64,000 nucleotides of DNA from Ramlibacter rhizophilus (GTDB lineage Bacteria > Pseudomonadota > Gammaproteobacteria > Burkholderiales > Burkholderiaceae_C): NCBI RefSeq assembly GCF_004681965.1, contig NZ_SMLL01000006.1:186001-250000 (forward strand). Reading direction: 5' to 3'. The position numbers were made by a program, and so were the translations under genes. How positions within the stretch are numbered: the stretch's first letter is position 1; each line of letters starts with the position of its first letter. Positions 11,750 to 21,289 of this stretch are shown piece after piece. Under the pieces are notes generated by a model. That model did not search any database. It worked only from the letters and a program-made list of their open reading frames with translations, and was not told the DNA's origin.

Positions 11750-13144
11750 TCACTGCACCGGCTCGCGGATGTCCACGAAGGCGCGGCCGCGCACCTCCTT
11801 GGCCCAGCGCTGGTACTCCTCCTGCATCTTCTTCTCGCGCAGCAGGTTGCGCGCGATCTCGCGCTGCTCGCGTGCACTGAGGGTGTGCTGGCGCCGGTCC
11901 ACGAGCTGGATCAGGTGAAGGCCGAAGCGCGATTCGACGGGTTCGGCGATCTGCCCGGGCGACAGGGCCGCGAGGGCATCCTCGAACTCCGGCACGAACA
12001 TGCCCGGCCCGGCCCAGCCCAGGTCGCCGCCTTCGCGGGCGCTGGCATCCTGCGAGTGCGCCTGCGCCAGTTGCGCAAAGCTCGCCTGGCCGGACTCGAC
12101 CTGCTTCTTGTAGCCCTCCAGGCGCTTGCGCGCCTCGGCCTCGGTCAGGCCGCCGCCGGGCCGCAGCAGGATGTGCCGCGCGCGGTGCTGCGTCACGGTG
12201 GCCCCGGGCAGCACGCCCTGGCGCTTCTCCAGCACCTTGATGACGTGGAAACCCGCGCCCGAGCGGACGACCTCGCTCAGCGCGCCGGGGGCGAGCTGGC
12301 GCGTCGCCTGCACGAACAGGGGCGGGTAGCGGTCGGCGGTGCGCAGACCCACCACGCCGCCGCTGCTCGCAGCACCGGGCGCGTCGGAGACCTCGCGGGC
12401 CAGGGCCGAGAAGTCCTCGCCGGCGCTGGCCCGGGCGCGGATGCGGTCGGCCTTCTGCCGCAGCTCCTGCACCAGGGACGGCGCCGCGTTCTCGGGGACG
12501 GCCACCAGGATGTGCGCGAGGTTCAGCTCGATGGCCGAGGGGTCCTGCGGGTTCTGCTGCTCGCGGATGAACTGCTCGACCTCGGGCTCGGTCACCTTGA
12601 CCCGCGGCTCGATCTCGCGCTGGCGCAGGCGCGAGAGCAGCACCTGGTTGCGCAGGTCCTGCCGGAACGACTGCTGCGAGATGCCTTCGCTGGCCAGGCG
12701 GCGGCGCAACTCCTCGACGTCGATGCGGTTCTGCCGCGCGATGTTCTGCTCGGCGGTGTCGACCAGCGCGTCGTCCACGCGCAGGCCCAGTTCCTTGGCG
12801 ATCTGGAGCTGCGCCCGTTCACCGATGAGCTGTTCCAGGACCTGGCCGCGCAGCTCGGCGCCGCTCGGCGGACGGCGCCCCATCAGCTCGAGCTCCTGCG
12901 CGACGCGCGCCTCGCGGGCGCGCAGTTCGTTGAAGGTGATGGGCTCGGAGTTGACGACGGCCACGATGTGGTCGGCCGGCCGCGGTTCGTTGCCGCGGGC
13001 GCGGGGCGCCTCGGTGGAGGGCGGCATGCCCGGCGTGCCCAGGCCGAGCTGAGCCGCGGCCGGCATCACGGGGCCGGCGGTGGCGGCCAGGGCAGCAAGG
13101 CTCAGCGCAAAGGCGCGGAGCCGGGGGGAATCGCCTGCGATCAT
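11750..13144 (-). CDS. surA: Periplasmic chaperone/peptidyl-prolyl isomerase SurA
   Basis: A 464-residue periplasmic chaperone for outer-membrane proteins, including LptD encoded just upstream. It has a signal peptide (about residues 1-30, cleavage near PAAAQ), an N-terminal SurA chaperone domain ([18 protein letters not shown]), and two parvulin domains. The first is around residues 200-300 ([19 protein letters not shown]) and the second around 310-420 ([19 protein letters not shown]). Length and organisation are typical. It lies 15 bp after lptD. Confidence 0.95.
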   Translation of the reverse strand: MIAGDSPRLRAFALSLAALAATAGPVMPAAAQLGLGTPGMPPSTEAPRARGNEPRPADHIVAVVNSEPITFNELRAREARVAQELELMGRRPPSGAELRGQVLEQLIGERAQLQIAKELGLRVDDALVDTAEQNIARQNRIDVEELRRRLASEGISQQSFRQDLRNQVLLSRLRQREIEPRVKVTEPEVEQFIREQQNPQDPSAIELNLAHILVAVPENAAPSLVQELRQKADRIRARASAGEDFSALAREVSDAPGAASSGGVVGLRTADRYPPLFVQATRQLAPGALSEVVRSGAGFHVIKVLEKRQGVLPGATVTQHRARHILLRPGGGLTEAEARKRLEGYKKQVESGQASFAQLAQAHSQDASAREGGDLGWAGPGMFVPEFEDALAALSPGQIAEPVESRFGLHLIQLVDRRQHTLSAREQREIARNLLREKKMQEEYQRWAKEVRGRAFVDIREPVQ

Positions 13145-13159
13145 GGCTGTTTCACTGAA

Positions 13160-15490
13160 CTAGTCGTACCGGGTGAATCGGCTGGGGGTGGTGGTCTGCT
13201 GCTGCAGCAGCTGGTAGCGCGGGATATTGTCCCTGAGCACGCCAAGCGCATTGGAGCCCAGCCGTGCAAGGCCTCGGAACTCCACCTGGAACAGGATGCG
13301 CTTGTTGGCCCCGCTGCTGCCGGCCTGCAGGCGCTCCAGCACCACGCGCCCGGTCCAGCAGCAGCCGTCGTACTCCAGGCCGACGATGGAATCCACCAGG
13401 CGATTGTCCTTCAGGCTGTAGTTCAGCCGGCCGACGCTGTACCAACGCCCCTCGCCGCCCAGCAAATCCTGCAGCGGCCACTGCCATCCGATGTCGAACT
13501 GCTCGCTCAAGCCCCGCTGCGTGCGGTAGGCCGCGCTGACCACGCGGTAGGGGCCGGGGTGATAGCGCACGCCCGCAGTAGCCCGCTCGGAGCGATCGGT
13601 CTTGGGGTTGTACTGCACCGTCGTTTCGGTGGCCCAGGTCGGCGACCAGTTGATCGCGGCGCCCAGCAGGACGTCCGAGAAGCGGTCCACCACCGGCGCG
13701 CCGCCCGGCAGGGTGACCTGCTGGTTCTCGTAGCGCAGGCGCTGGGCATAGCCGAAGCGCGCCAGCTCGCCGCCCGTGGCCGGATCCTGCAGGCGGCTGA
13801 TGAGCCCCAGCGTCAGCAGGTTGGTGTCGGCAATGCGGTCGTGCCCGACGAAGGCGTTCTCCGTGAAGATGGTTGCGAAGTTGAAGTCGTGCAGGCCCGA
13901 GTCGTAGTTGGGCAGGAAGTTCTGGGCCCGGAAGGGCGTGTAGGCATAGAAGGCGCGCGGCTCCAGCGTCTGCAGCACGGACATTCCCAGCAGCTGCACC
14001 TCGCGCTCGAACACCAGGCCGGCGTCTAGGCTGAAGGTGGGCACGGTGCGGTCCGCCGACAGGCGGCCGTTGGCCAGCGGCGCGTCGAACTCGTAGTGGG
14101 TGGCGTGGAACTGCGCGCGCGGCGTGAAGAACCAGCCCGGCGCCTGCCAGGGGCGCGAGATCTGCGCCATCACGTAGCTTCGCTGCGAGTTCGGCTGCAG
14201 GGTCAGGCGGCTGTCCGACTGGAATTGCGTGTGGTCCGCCTCGACATAGCCGCTCAAACCGAGTGGCAGGTAGGTGTTCTGCCAGCGGCCCTGCACCTGG
14301 GGCATGCGGTCGTAGGGCGGCACGATCGGCGCCGTGACGTCCTGCAGGGTCTGCCAGCGCAGCGCGCGCGCGAAGGCGGAGTAGTTGCCCAGGCCCCAGG
14401 CCAGCACGCCCTCGCTCGCGAGCAGGCGCTGGGTGAGCGAGACGATGGCCGGCGAGCGGGTGAAGTCGCGCCAGTAGTCATCGTCGCTCACGCGGTTGAG
14501 GTTCAGGCTGAGGCTCAGGCCCCCGCGCACCGCCTGCGGCAGGTACTGCGAGTGGCGCACGCTGTAGGCCCAGCGCTCTCGGTCGCGCAGGGCATCGTTG
14601 GGCATGAAGCTGGCGTCGAGCACGCCCTGGTAGCCCGGCTCCAGGTAGCGGAACTCGCCGCCCAGCTGCAGGCCGCGCCGGCTCAGGATCGTGGGTGAGA
14701 GCGTGGCGTCGCGGTTGGGTGCGATGTCCCAGTAGTAGGGCAGCGTCAGCTCCAGGCCGCTGCGGTTGTTCAGGGCCAGCGTGGGCGGCAGGAACCCCGA
14801 CTTGCGCTTCTCGGTCAGCGGAAAACTGAGCACCGGCACCGGCAGCACCGGCACGCCGAAAAAGCGCAGCGTGGCACCCACCGCCAGCCCCGTCTCTTCC
14901 TCGTTGTCGATGTACAGCCGGTCCGCCGTGAGCAGCCATTCGGGCAGCCAGCCCTCGCCCGGCTCGGGCGTGCAGGTGGTGTAGGTGGCGTTGCGGATCA
15001 CGGCCCGCTTGTCGTCGAGGAACTCGATCAGGTCCGCGCGGCCGTAGGCGTCGTTGGCAATGAAGCGGTAGCTCGGGTCGGTGAAGAAGCCTTCGAAGGC
15101 CTCCACGTTCATCTCCAGCCGGGGCCCCGTGAAGATGTCGCCGGCGCGGTTGATGCGCACGTTGCCGCGCGCGCGGGCGAGGTCCTGGGGCTGGTCGTAT
15201 TCGATGCGGTCGGCGCGGATGACGGTGTCGCCGCGGCGCAGCATGGCATCGCCCTCGATGACCGTTTCCAGCTCGGGGCGGCCGCTGATGCTCTGGCCTT
15301 CCACGAAGGTGGGCAGCTGCGGGCGCAGCTCGCTCGGCACGGTCTCGGCCAGCGCGGGGCTGGGCCGCAGCGCGGGCGGCGGCAAGTCCTCCTGCGCCTG
15401 GGCCATGCCGGCCGCGGCCAGCCCGGCCAGGAACCAGGCCAGTGGCCTGGCGGGACGAGGGGCAGTTCGGCTCCTGGAGCGGCGATGCAT
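13160..15490 (-). CDS. lptD: LPS-assembly outer-membrane protein LptD
   Basis: A 776-residue outer-membrane beta-barrel that inserts LPS into the outer leaflet together with LptE. The N-terminus has a signal peptide (ending near GMAQAQ), a periplasmic OstA/LptA-like beta-jellyroll (residues ~70-200, with VIEGDAMLRRGDTVIRADR), and then a long barrel ending in aromatic-rich strands. The start at 15490 places the signal peptide correctly; longer readings would overlap the divergent amgK promoter. Two cysteines (YTTCTPEPGEG and GCCWTG) could support the disulfides known in LptD. Confidence 0.94.
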   Translation of the reverse strand: MHRRSRSRTAPRPARPLAWFLAGLAAAGMAQAQEDLPPPALRPSPALAETVPSELRPQLPTFVEGQSISGRPELETVIEGDAMLRRGDTVIRADRIEYDQPQDLARARGNVRINRAGDIFTGPRLEMNVEAFEGFFTDPSYRFIANDAYGRADLIEFLDDKRAVIRNATYTTCTPEPGEGWLPEWLLTADRLYIDNEEETGLAVGATLRFFGVPVLPVPVLSFPLTEKRKSGFLPPTLALNNRSGLELTLPYYWDIAPNRDATLSPTILSRRGLQLGGEFRYLEPGYQGVLDASFMPNDALRDRERWAYSVRHSQYLPQAVRGGLSLSLNLNRVSDDDYWRDFTRSPAIVSLTQRLLASEGVLAWGLGNYSAFARALRWQTLQDVTAPIVPPYDRMPQVQGRWQNTYLPLGLSGYVEADHTQFQSDSRLTLQPNSQRSYVMAQISRPWQAPGWFFTPRAQFHATHYEFDAPLANGRLSADRTVPTFSLDAGLVFEREVQLLGMSVLQTLEPRAFYAYTPFRAQNFLPNYDSGLHDFNFATIFTENAFVGHDRIADTNLLTLGLISRLQDPATGGELARFGYAQRLRYENQQVTLPGGAPVVDRFSDVLLGAAINWSPTWATETTVQYNPKTDRSERATAGVRYHPGPYRVVSAAYRTQRGLSEQFDIGWQWPLQDLLGGEGRWYSVGRLNYSLKDNRLVDSIVGLEYDGCCWTGRVVLERLQAGSSGANKRILFQVEFRGLARLGSNALGVLRDNIPRYQLLQQQTTTPSRFTRYD

Positions 15491-15555
15491 CGAGGGGAAG
15501 GGGGGTGCCCGCGGCGGGCGGGGCGGGTCGGTTGCGTTTGTAGAATCGATTATCC

Positions 15556-16653
15556 ATGAGCGATCACGCGCCCCCCGCCGACCCGAGTCCGCCCTCGCCA
15601 CCGCTGACCTGGTCCGATCCCCGGCGCCAGGCCGCCTTCCAGGCCTGGTTCGACGATCTCCAGAACACCCAAGCGCTGCGCCCGTCCAGCCTGCGACTGG
15701 CCTCCGCCGACGCGAGCTTCCGCCGCTACCTGCGCGTGGACACGCAGGACGGCGGCAGCCTAATCATCATGGACGCGCCGCCCGAGCGGGAAGACTGCCG
15801 GCCCTTCGTGCACGTGGCGCGTCTCATGGCCGACGCCGGTCTGCTCGTGCCCCGCGTGCTCGCCTGGGACGAGGCCCAGGGCTTCATGCTGCTGGACGAC
15901 CTGGGCCGCCAGACCATGATGGAGGTGCTGGAGCGCGAGCATGCGCCTGCGAACCAGCCGCTGTACCTGGGCGCGGTCGATGCGCTCATCGCCTGGCAGC
16001 TCGCCTCCAGGCCCGGCGTGCTGCCGCCTTACGACGCGGCCCTCCTCGAGCGCGAACTCCAGCTCTTTCCCGACTGGTACCTGGGCAAGCACCGGGGCGT
16101 GGCGGTGGAGGGCCGGATGCGCGAGACGCTGTCGCAGCAGTTCGGCCTCATCGTGCAGCGCAATCTCGCCGCCCCGGCCGTGTACGTGCACCGCGACTTC
16201 ATGCCGCGCAACCTCATGATCCCCCTGGACGCGCAGGAGCCGCGCCTGGGCGTGCTGGACTTCCAGGATGCGGTGCACGGCCCCATCACCTACGACATCG
16301 CCAGCCTGATGCGCGACGCCTTCCTGAGCTGGGACGAGGAGTTCGTGCTGGACATCACCATCCGCTACTGGGAGAAGGCGCTCAAGGCCGGCCTGCCGGT
16401 GGACCGCGACTTCGGTGAGTTCTGGCGCGCCGTGGAATGGATGGGCCTGCAGCGCCACCTGAAGGTGGCCGGCATCTTCGCCCGCCTGACCCTGCGCGAC
16501 GGCAAGCCGCGCTACCTGGCCGATGCGCCGCGCTTCATCGGCTACATCCGCGCCACCGCCGCGCGCTACCGCGAGCTCGCGCCCCTGCTGGCCCTGGTGG
16601 ACGAGGTCGAGGGCACGCAGGCCGCCACCGGCTACGCCTTTGGCCGCGTCTGA
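15556..16653 (+). CDS. amgK: AmgK-like N-acetylmuramate/N-acetylglucosamine anomeric kinase (aminoglycoside phosphotransferase fold)
   Basis: A 365-residue APH-fold kinase. The catalytic loop VYVHRDFMPRNLMI and the metal-binding LGVLDFQDAVHGP are intact. Its position beside lptD matches amgK in other proteobacteria. AmgK phosphorylates MurNAc and GlcNAc at C1 so that MurU can make UDP-MurNAc, bypassing de novo fosfomycin-sensitive synthesis. In pseudomonads murU is adjacent; here the murU-like gene is about 10 kb away. It is divergent from lptD with a 65-bp shared promoter region and overlaps rsmE. Confidence 0.85.
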   Translation: MSDHAPPADPSPPSPPLTWSDPRRQAAFQAWFDDLQNTQALRPSSLRLASADASFRRYLRVDTQDGGSLIIMDAPPEREDCRPFVHVARLMADAGLLVPRVLAWDEAQGFMLLDDLGRQTMMEVLEREHAPANQPLYLGAVDALIAWQLASRPGVLPPYDAALLERELQLFPDWYLGKHRGVAVEGRMRETLSQQFGLIVQRNLAAPAVYVHRDFMPRNLMIPLDAQEPRLGVLDFQDAVHGPITYDIASLMRDAFLSWDEEFVLDITIRYWEKALKAGLPVDRDFGEFWRAVEWMGLQRHLKVAGIFARLTLRDGKPRYLADAPRFIGYIRATAARYRELAPLLALVDEVEGTQAATGYAFGRV

Positions 16654-17398
16654 CCCGCGCCTGTTCACCCCCGGCCCGCTGGAGTCGGGCCGCTCGCTCG
16701 CATTGGGCGACGGCGCCGCGCGCCATGTGCAGGTGCTGCGCCTGCAGCCCGGCGACGGGCTCGTGCTGTTCGACGGCCGGGGCGGCGAATGGGACGCCAC
16801 CGTCGAGCGCATGGGCCGCAGCGAGGTGCAGGTGCGCGTGGGTGCGCACCGGGCCACGGAGCGCGAAGCGCTCCGCGCCGTGCACCTGGCCCTGGGTGTG
16901 CCGGCCAACGAGCGCATGGACTGGCTGGTGGAAAAGGCCGCCGAACTGGGCGCGGCCAGCCTGACCCCGCTGACCGCCCAGCGCAGCGTGCTGCGCCTGT
17001 CCGGCGAGCGGGCCGAACGCCGACAGGCGCACTGGCAGGCGATCGCCACGGCGGCCTGCGAACAGTGCGGCCGCAACCGCGTGCCCGCCGTAGAGCCCCT
17101 GCAGTCGCTGGGCGCCTGGTGCGCAGCCCTGCCGGCGGGCGGCGGGCGGCGCCTGCTGCTCTCGCTGGACGCCGATGCCCGGCCCATCGGACACTTCACC
17201 GCCGACGAGGGCCCGGTGCTGCTGCTCTCGGGCCCGGAAGGCGGGCTCGCCCCGGCGGAGATCGAGGCCGCGCAGGCGCAGGGCTTCGAAGCGGTTTCGC
17301 TCGGTGCGCGCACGCTGCGCGCCGAGACGGCACCCCTGGCCGCCCTGGCCGTCCTGACGCTCGCGGGCGCCACGCGATCCGACACGAGGTGCGCATGA
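16640..17398 (+). CDS. rsmE: 16S rRNA (uracil1498-N3)-methyltransferase
   Basis: A SPOUT-fold methyltransferase of about 252 residues that methylates U1498 of 16S rRNA. Motifs visible are RLFTPGPL at the N-terminus, ERMDWLVEKAAELGA, ACEQCGRNRVP, and the knotted SAM site LLLSGPEGGLAPAEIEAA with SLGARTLRAETA. No ATG fits; a TTG at 16640 gives the expected N-terminus and overlaps the end of amgK by 14 bp, implying translational coupling. Confidence 0.93.
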   Translation: MAASDPRLFTPGPLESGRSLALGDGAARHVQVLRLQPGDGLVLFDGRGGEWDATVERMGRSEVQVRVGAHRATEREALRAVHLALGVPANERMDWLVEKAAELGAASLTPLTAQRSVLRLSGERAERRQAHWQAIATAACEQCGRNRVPAVEPLQSLGAWCAALPAGGGRRLLLSLDADARPIGHFTADEGPVLLLSGPEGGLAPAEIEAAQAQGFEAVSLGARTLRAETAPLAALAVLTLAGATRSDTRCA

Positions 17399-18618
17399 AC
17401 CGGAACCTGTGGCTGCTCTCGGCCTGCCAGGGCCTTTTCCTCACGAACAACGTCACCTTCATCGCCATCAATGGCCTGGTCGGCCTGGCGCTGGCGCCCT
17501 ACGGGTGGATGGCGACGCTGCCCGTGATGGGCTACGTGGTGGGCGGTGCCTTGTCCACGTCGCTCGTGGCGCGCTCGCAGCAGCGGCTCGGCCGCCAGCG
17601 CGCCTTCCAGCTCGGCTTGCTGGTGGCGCTGCTCTCGGCCCTGCTGTGCGCCTGGGCGGCGGTGTCTCGCGACTTCTGGCTGCTGTGCGCGGCCACCGTG
17701 GTCGCGGGCTACTACAACGCCAACGCCGGCCTGTATCGCTTCGCCGCGGCCGAACTCACGGGGCCCGCCGCACGCGAAAAAGCCGTGTCCCTGGTGATGG
17801 CCGGCGGGCTCATCGGCGCCGTGCTGGGCCCCAACCTGGCGGCGCGCTCGCGCGACCTGTTCAGCGTGCCTTTCGCCGGTGCCTACCTGGCGCTGGCCGT
17901 GGTGGCCGCGCTCGCCATGGTGCTGATGCACTTCGTCCGATTCCCGCCGGTGCCGCCGCGCACGGCGGCGCAGGGCGGCCGGCCGCTGTCGGCCATCCTG
18001 CGCCAACCCATCTTCATCGTGGCCGCGGCCACCGGCGCCCTGAGCTTCGGCGTGATGAACCTGCTGATGGCGGCCACGCCCCTGGCCATGCAGCAATGCG
18101 GGCTGCCTTTTTCGGATGCGGCCTTCGTGCTGGAGTGGCACGTGATCGGCATGTTCGCGCCGGGCTTCTTCACCGGCCACCTGATCCGCCGCTTCGGCGC
18201 ACCCAGGGTGATGGGCACCGGCGTGGCGCTGATGGCCGGCTGCATCGCCATCGCGCTGGCCGGCGTGCAGCTGCACAACTTCCTGGTGGCGCTGTTCCTG
18301 CTCGGCGTGGGCTGGAATTTCCTCTTCACCGGCAGCACCACCCTGTCGCTGTCGGCCTATGCCCCGGAGGAGAAGGACCGCGCCCAGGGCGCGCTCAACT
18401 TCTTCGTCTTCGCCACGCTGGCGCTCAGCTCGCTGGCCTCGGGCGTGCTGGTCACCACCCAGGGCTGGAGCCTGCTCAACTGGGGATCGGTGCTGCCGGT
18501 GGCGGCATGCGCTGCGGCACTGGGCTGGCTGGTGCTGCGCCGCGGGGTGGCGGTGGAAACGTCTCCTCCAGCCAGCGCTGCAGGGCCGCATACACCGGCT
18601 CGGCCTCCATCTCGTTGA
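17395..18618 (+). CDS. Major facilitator superfamily transporter
   Basis: A 407-residue inner-membrane protein with about 12 hydrophobic segments. Loop motifs such as RSQQRLGRQRAF after helix 2 fit MFS permeases. It resembles YbjJ/YfcJ-type exporters of unknown substrate; no substrate is assigned. The ATG overlaps the rsmE stop (ATGA), so it ends an amgK-rsmE-MFS operon. Its last ~45 codons run 143 bp into the 3' end of the convergent hydrolase gene, an unusually long tail-to-tail overlap. Confidence 0.85.
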   Translation: MNRNLWLLSACQGLFLTNNVTFIAINGLVGLALAPYGWMATLPVMGYVVGGALSTSLVARSQQRLGRQRAFQLGLLVALLSALLCAWAAVSRDFWLLCAATVVAGYYNANAGLYRFAAAELTGPAAREKAVSLVMAGGLIGAVLGPNLAARSRDLFSVPFAGAYLALAVVAALAMVLMHFVRFPPVPPRTAAQGGRPLSAILRQPIFIVAAATGALSFGVMNLLMAATPLAMQQCGLPFSDAAFVLEWHVIGMFAPGFFTGHLIRRFGAPRVMGTGVALMAGCIAIALAGVQLHNFLVALFLLGVGWNFLFTGSTTLSLSAYAPEEKDRAQGALNFFVFATLALSSLASGVLVTTQGWSLLNWGSVLPVAACAAALGWLVLRRGVAVETSPPASAAGPHTPARPPSR

Positions 18619-19399
18619 AGACCTCGTGGAACAGCCCCCGGAAGGCGCAGGCGCGCACCACGCCGGGCGGCGTGCGTTCGGCGAAGCGCCGGCTGCCGCG
18701 CGGGTCCACCACGCAGTCGCTGCCGCCCCAGACCAGCAGCGTCGGCAGCTTCCAGCGCCCGGCCTGCGCCAGCACGCGCGTGCCGGCCTCGGCCATGAAG
18801 CGGGCGAGCCGGCCGGAGACGCGGTCGTGCACCAGCGGGTCGCTGCGATAGGCGTCCACCACGTCCGGGTCGTGCGACAGCGCTTCGGGGGCGATGCCAT
18901 TGCCCACCGCGAGGTCCGGCGCGAGGCGCGGAACGATGCGGAGCATGAATCGCTGCACCGGGCCCAGCCGCAGCATGAACGCCGGCGACGACAGCACCAC
19001 GCCATCGACCGGCATGTCGCGCAGCAGCAGCAGGCGCGTCACCACCAGCGCACCCATGCTGTGTCCCAGCACGATGAGCGGCTCGCCGGGCGCAAGGCGC
19101 CGGCGCGTGGCCTCGATCAGGTCCTGCAGGTCCTGCAGGAGGCGGCGGATGCTGGGAATGCGGCCGCGTCGTCCGCTCGATTCCCCGTGGCCGCACTGGT
19201 CGTAGCCGTGGACCTCGAAGCCCCAGGCCACCAGGCGCTGCGCCAGGCGCTCGTGCCGACCCGCATGTTCGCCCAGGCCATGCACCAGCAGCACGGCGCC
19301 GCGACGCACCGCGCCGGCGGGAAGGCGCCAGTGCTGGACGGCGATGTTCTCGCCGTCGCCGGCCGTGAAGGTGGACAGGGTCGAATCGCTGCGAGGCAT
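18476..19399 (-). CDS. Alpha/beta hydrolase, lysophospholipase/monoacylglycerol lipase-like
   Basis: A 307-residue Hydrolase_4-type enzyme. The oxyanion region VLLVHGLGEHAGRHERLA, the nucleophile elbow GHSMG (Ser114), the aspartate segment WGGSDCVVD and the histidine segment GLFHEVFNE fit monoglyceride lipases and lysophospholipases. The last ~30 residues are proline-rich and are encoded on the strand opposite the MFS C-terminus. The start at 19399 lies 25 bp after the M20 peptidase stop, suggesting an operon with it. The substrate is unknown. Confidence 0.85.
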   Translation of the reverse strand: MPRSDSTLSTFTAGDGENIAVQHWRLPAGAVRRGAVLLVHGLGEHAGRHERLAQRLVAWGFEVHGYDQCGHGESSGRRGRIPSIRRLLQDLQDLIEATRRRLAPGEPLIVLGHSMGALVVTRLLLLRDMPVDGVVLSSPAFMLRLGPVQRFMLRIVPRLAPDLAVGNGIAPEALSHDPDVVDAYRSDPLVHDRVSGRLARFMAEAGTRVLAQAGRWKLPTLLVWGGSDCVVDPRGSRRFAERTPPGVVRACAFRGLFHEVFNEMEAEPVYAALQRWLEETFPPPPRGAAPASPVPQRMPPPAAPIPS

Positions 19400-19412
19400 G
19401 CCGGGGCGCGTC

Positions 19413-19427
19413 GTGCACAGCTTCTCA
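19413..19427 (-). repeat. Half copy of the GAAGCTGTGAAC palindromic repeat
   Basis: The plus strand reads GTGCACAGCTTCTCA, differing by one base from one arm of the fuller elements at 23526-23687 and 55606-55667. Its terminal TCA is the complement of the TGA stop codon of the M20 peptidase gene. Confidence 0.6.
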
Positions 19428-20906
19428 GGGCATGCGCGCGATCACCTCGGCCACCGCCGCCGTGAGGCGCTTCGCATACGGCACGTGCAGGAACTCGTTG
19501 GGGCCGTGCGCATTGCTGCGCGGGCCGAGCACGCCGCACACCATCATCTGCGCCGAAGGGAAGCCGGCGCTGAGCATGTTCATCAGCGGGATGGTGCCGC
19601 CCTGGCCGATGTAGCCGCAGGACGCGCCGAAGTGGGCGCGCGAGGCCGCGTGCAGCGCCTGCTCGAACCAGGGCGTCGAGGCCGGTGCGTTCCAGCCGGT
19701 GGCCGCGCCCGAGGGCTCGAAGGTGACGCGCGCCTGGTAGGGCGCGTTGTCCTCGAGCAAGGCCTTGAGCTCCTGCACCGCGCTGGCCGCATCGACCAGC
19801 GGCGGCAGGCGCAGCGACAGCTTGAAAGCGGTGTAGGGCCGCAGCACGTTGCCCGCGTCGCGCAGCGACGGAAAGCCCTCGGCGCCCGTGACCGACAGGG
19901 TCGGCGTCCAGGTGCGGTTGATGAGCGCCTGCACCGGGTCGGTGGTGGTGGGCAGGGCGAAGGCGGTCGATCCGCCGCAGTCGTAGTGGGCCCAGGGGAA
20001 GCGCTTGTACACCTCCTCGCCCAGGATGGCCGCGGTCGCCTGGGCCTGCGCGAGGCGCTCTGCCGGCACGTCGCAGTGGAAGCTCGCGGGCAGCAGGCGG
20101 CCGCTGCGGCTGTCCTCGAGGCGGTCCAGCACCTGGCGCATGATCCGAAAGCTGGAGGGCACGAGGCCCGAGGCATCGCCCGAGTGCACGCCCTCCGTCA
20201 GCACCTCCACCTTCAGCGTACCGGTGGCCATGCCGCGCAGCGAGGTGGTGAGCCAGAGCTGGTCGTAGTTGCCGGCGCCCGAGTCCAGGCAGATCACCAG
20301 GCCCACCTCGCCCAGGCGTGGGCGCAGCGCTTCGACGTAGGGCAGCAGGTCGTGCGAGCCGGACTCCTCGCAGGTCTCGATGAGGCCCACGATGCGCGGA
20401 TGCGGCAGCTGCTGCGCCTTGAGCGCCTGCACCGCGGCGATGCTGGCATAGACGGCGTAGCCGTCGTCGGCGCCGCCGCGGCCGAAGAGCTTGCCGTCCT
20501 CGTACTTGGGCGTCCAGGGCCCGAGGTCGGCGCGCCAGCCGGTGAACTCGGGCTGCTTGTCCAGGTGGCCGTACATCAGCACGGTCTGGCCGGACGAGCC
20601 GGCCTCCGCCCGCGTGGCCGCGATCTCGAAGAACAGCACCGGCGTGCGCCCGGGCAGTCGAACCAGCTCCAGGGACAGCCCGGGCACCTTCTGCGCCTCC
20701 ACCCAGGCGGCGGCGTTGCGGACCACCGTGTCGATGTGGCCGTGGGCCGCCCACTCGGGGTCGAAGCCGGGGGACTTGGCCGGGATGGCGATGTAGTCGG
20801 ACAGCTGCCGGACGATGTCGCCGTCCCACTGGCGGCTGATCTGGTCCAGGGCGGCCGCCGCGTCCAGTGCGGCGGCGGGCATTTCGCGGTGCAGGGGTGC
20901 GTTCAT
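19425..20906 (-). CDS. M20 family metallopeptidase (dipeptidase-like)
   Basis: A 493-residue zinc hydrolase of the M20 family. Metal-binding and catalytic segments include MYGHLDKQPEF, GRGGADDGYAVYASI, IETCEESGSHDL and LDSGAGNYDQLW. A dimerisation lid domain lies around residues 230-400. The family cleaves dipeptides or N-acyl amino acids; the exact substrate cannot be read from sequence. The ATG at 20906 precedes the conserved core, and the stop codon lies in a palindromic repeat arm. It is followed by the lipase-like hydrolase. Confidence 0.88.
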   Translation of the reverse strand: MNAPLHREMPAAALDAAAALDQISRQWDGDIVRQLSDYIAIPAKSPGFDPEWAAHGHIDTVVRNAAAWVEAQKVPGLSLELVRLPGRTPVLFFEIAATRAEAGSSGQTVLMYGHLDKQPEFTGWRADLGPWTPKYEDGKLFGRGGADDGYAVYASIAAVQALKAQQLPHPRIVGLIETCEESGSHDLLPYVEALRPRLGEVGLVICLDSGAGNYDQLWLTTSLRGMATGTLKVEVLTEGVHSGDASGLVPSSFRIMRQVLDRLEDSRSGRLLPASFHCDVPAERLAQAQATAAILGEEVYKRFPWAHYDCGGSTAFALPTTTDPVQALINRTWTPTLSVTGAEGFPSLRDAGNVLRPYTAFKLSLRLPPLVDAASAVQELKALLEDNAPYQARVTFEPSGAATGWNAPASTPWFEQALHAASRAHFGASCGYIGQGGTIPLMNMLSAGFPSAQMMVCGVLGPRSNAHGPNEFLHVPYAKRLTAAVAEVIARMP

Positions 20907-21086
20907 GGCGGAAGGAAGTGAATCAGCCGCACTGTAAGCGCAGGCGTGCGACCCCGCCAATCGCGCGGACCCGGTAAACCGTTCGGGTTAGGCGCAGGCC
21001 GACGAATGCTCGCGCCACCTTCGTTCAGGCTCGCCTCAAGCCCTGCGTTTCAATCTCGGCCAAAGCAAACACGGGAGCAGAGCTAC

Positions 21087-21281
21087 ATGTCATTCGTCTT
21101 CGAGACCATTCCGGCGCAACGCAACGTCATCGAACTGGACAACCCGAGGGAGGTCAGCTGGTGGGTCAAGCGCTTCGGCTGCAATGAGCAGCAGCTGCGC
21201 GAAGCCGTGGCCGAGGTCGGTCCTTCGGCCGCGAAGGTCGAGCAACTGCTCGACGGCGCCGACGTGATCGTCTCGGTCTGA
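21087..21281 (+). CDS. DUF3606 domain protein
   Basis: A 64-residue protein carrying the DUF3606 pattern: IELDNPREVSWWVKRFGCNE, then LREAVAEVGPSAAKVEQLL. The domain occurs in many small proteobacterial proteins of unknown function. GGGAGCAG upstream of the ATG at 21087 is a suitable ribosome-binding site. It is monocistronic between divergent and convergent neighbours. Confidence 0.75.
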   Translation: MSFVFETIPAQRNVIELDNPREVSWWVKRFGCNEQQLREAVAEVGPSAAKVEQLLDGADVIVSV

Positions 21282-21289
21282 GGTCTGAG

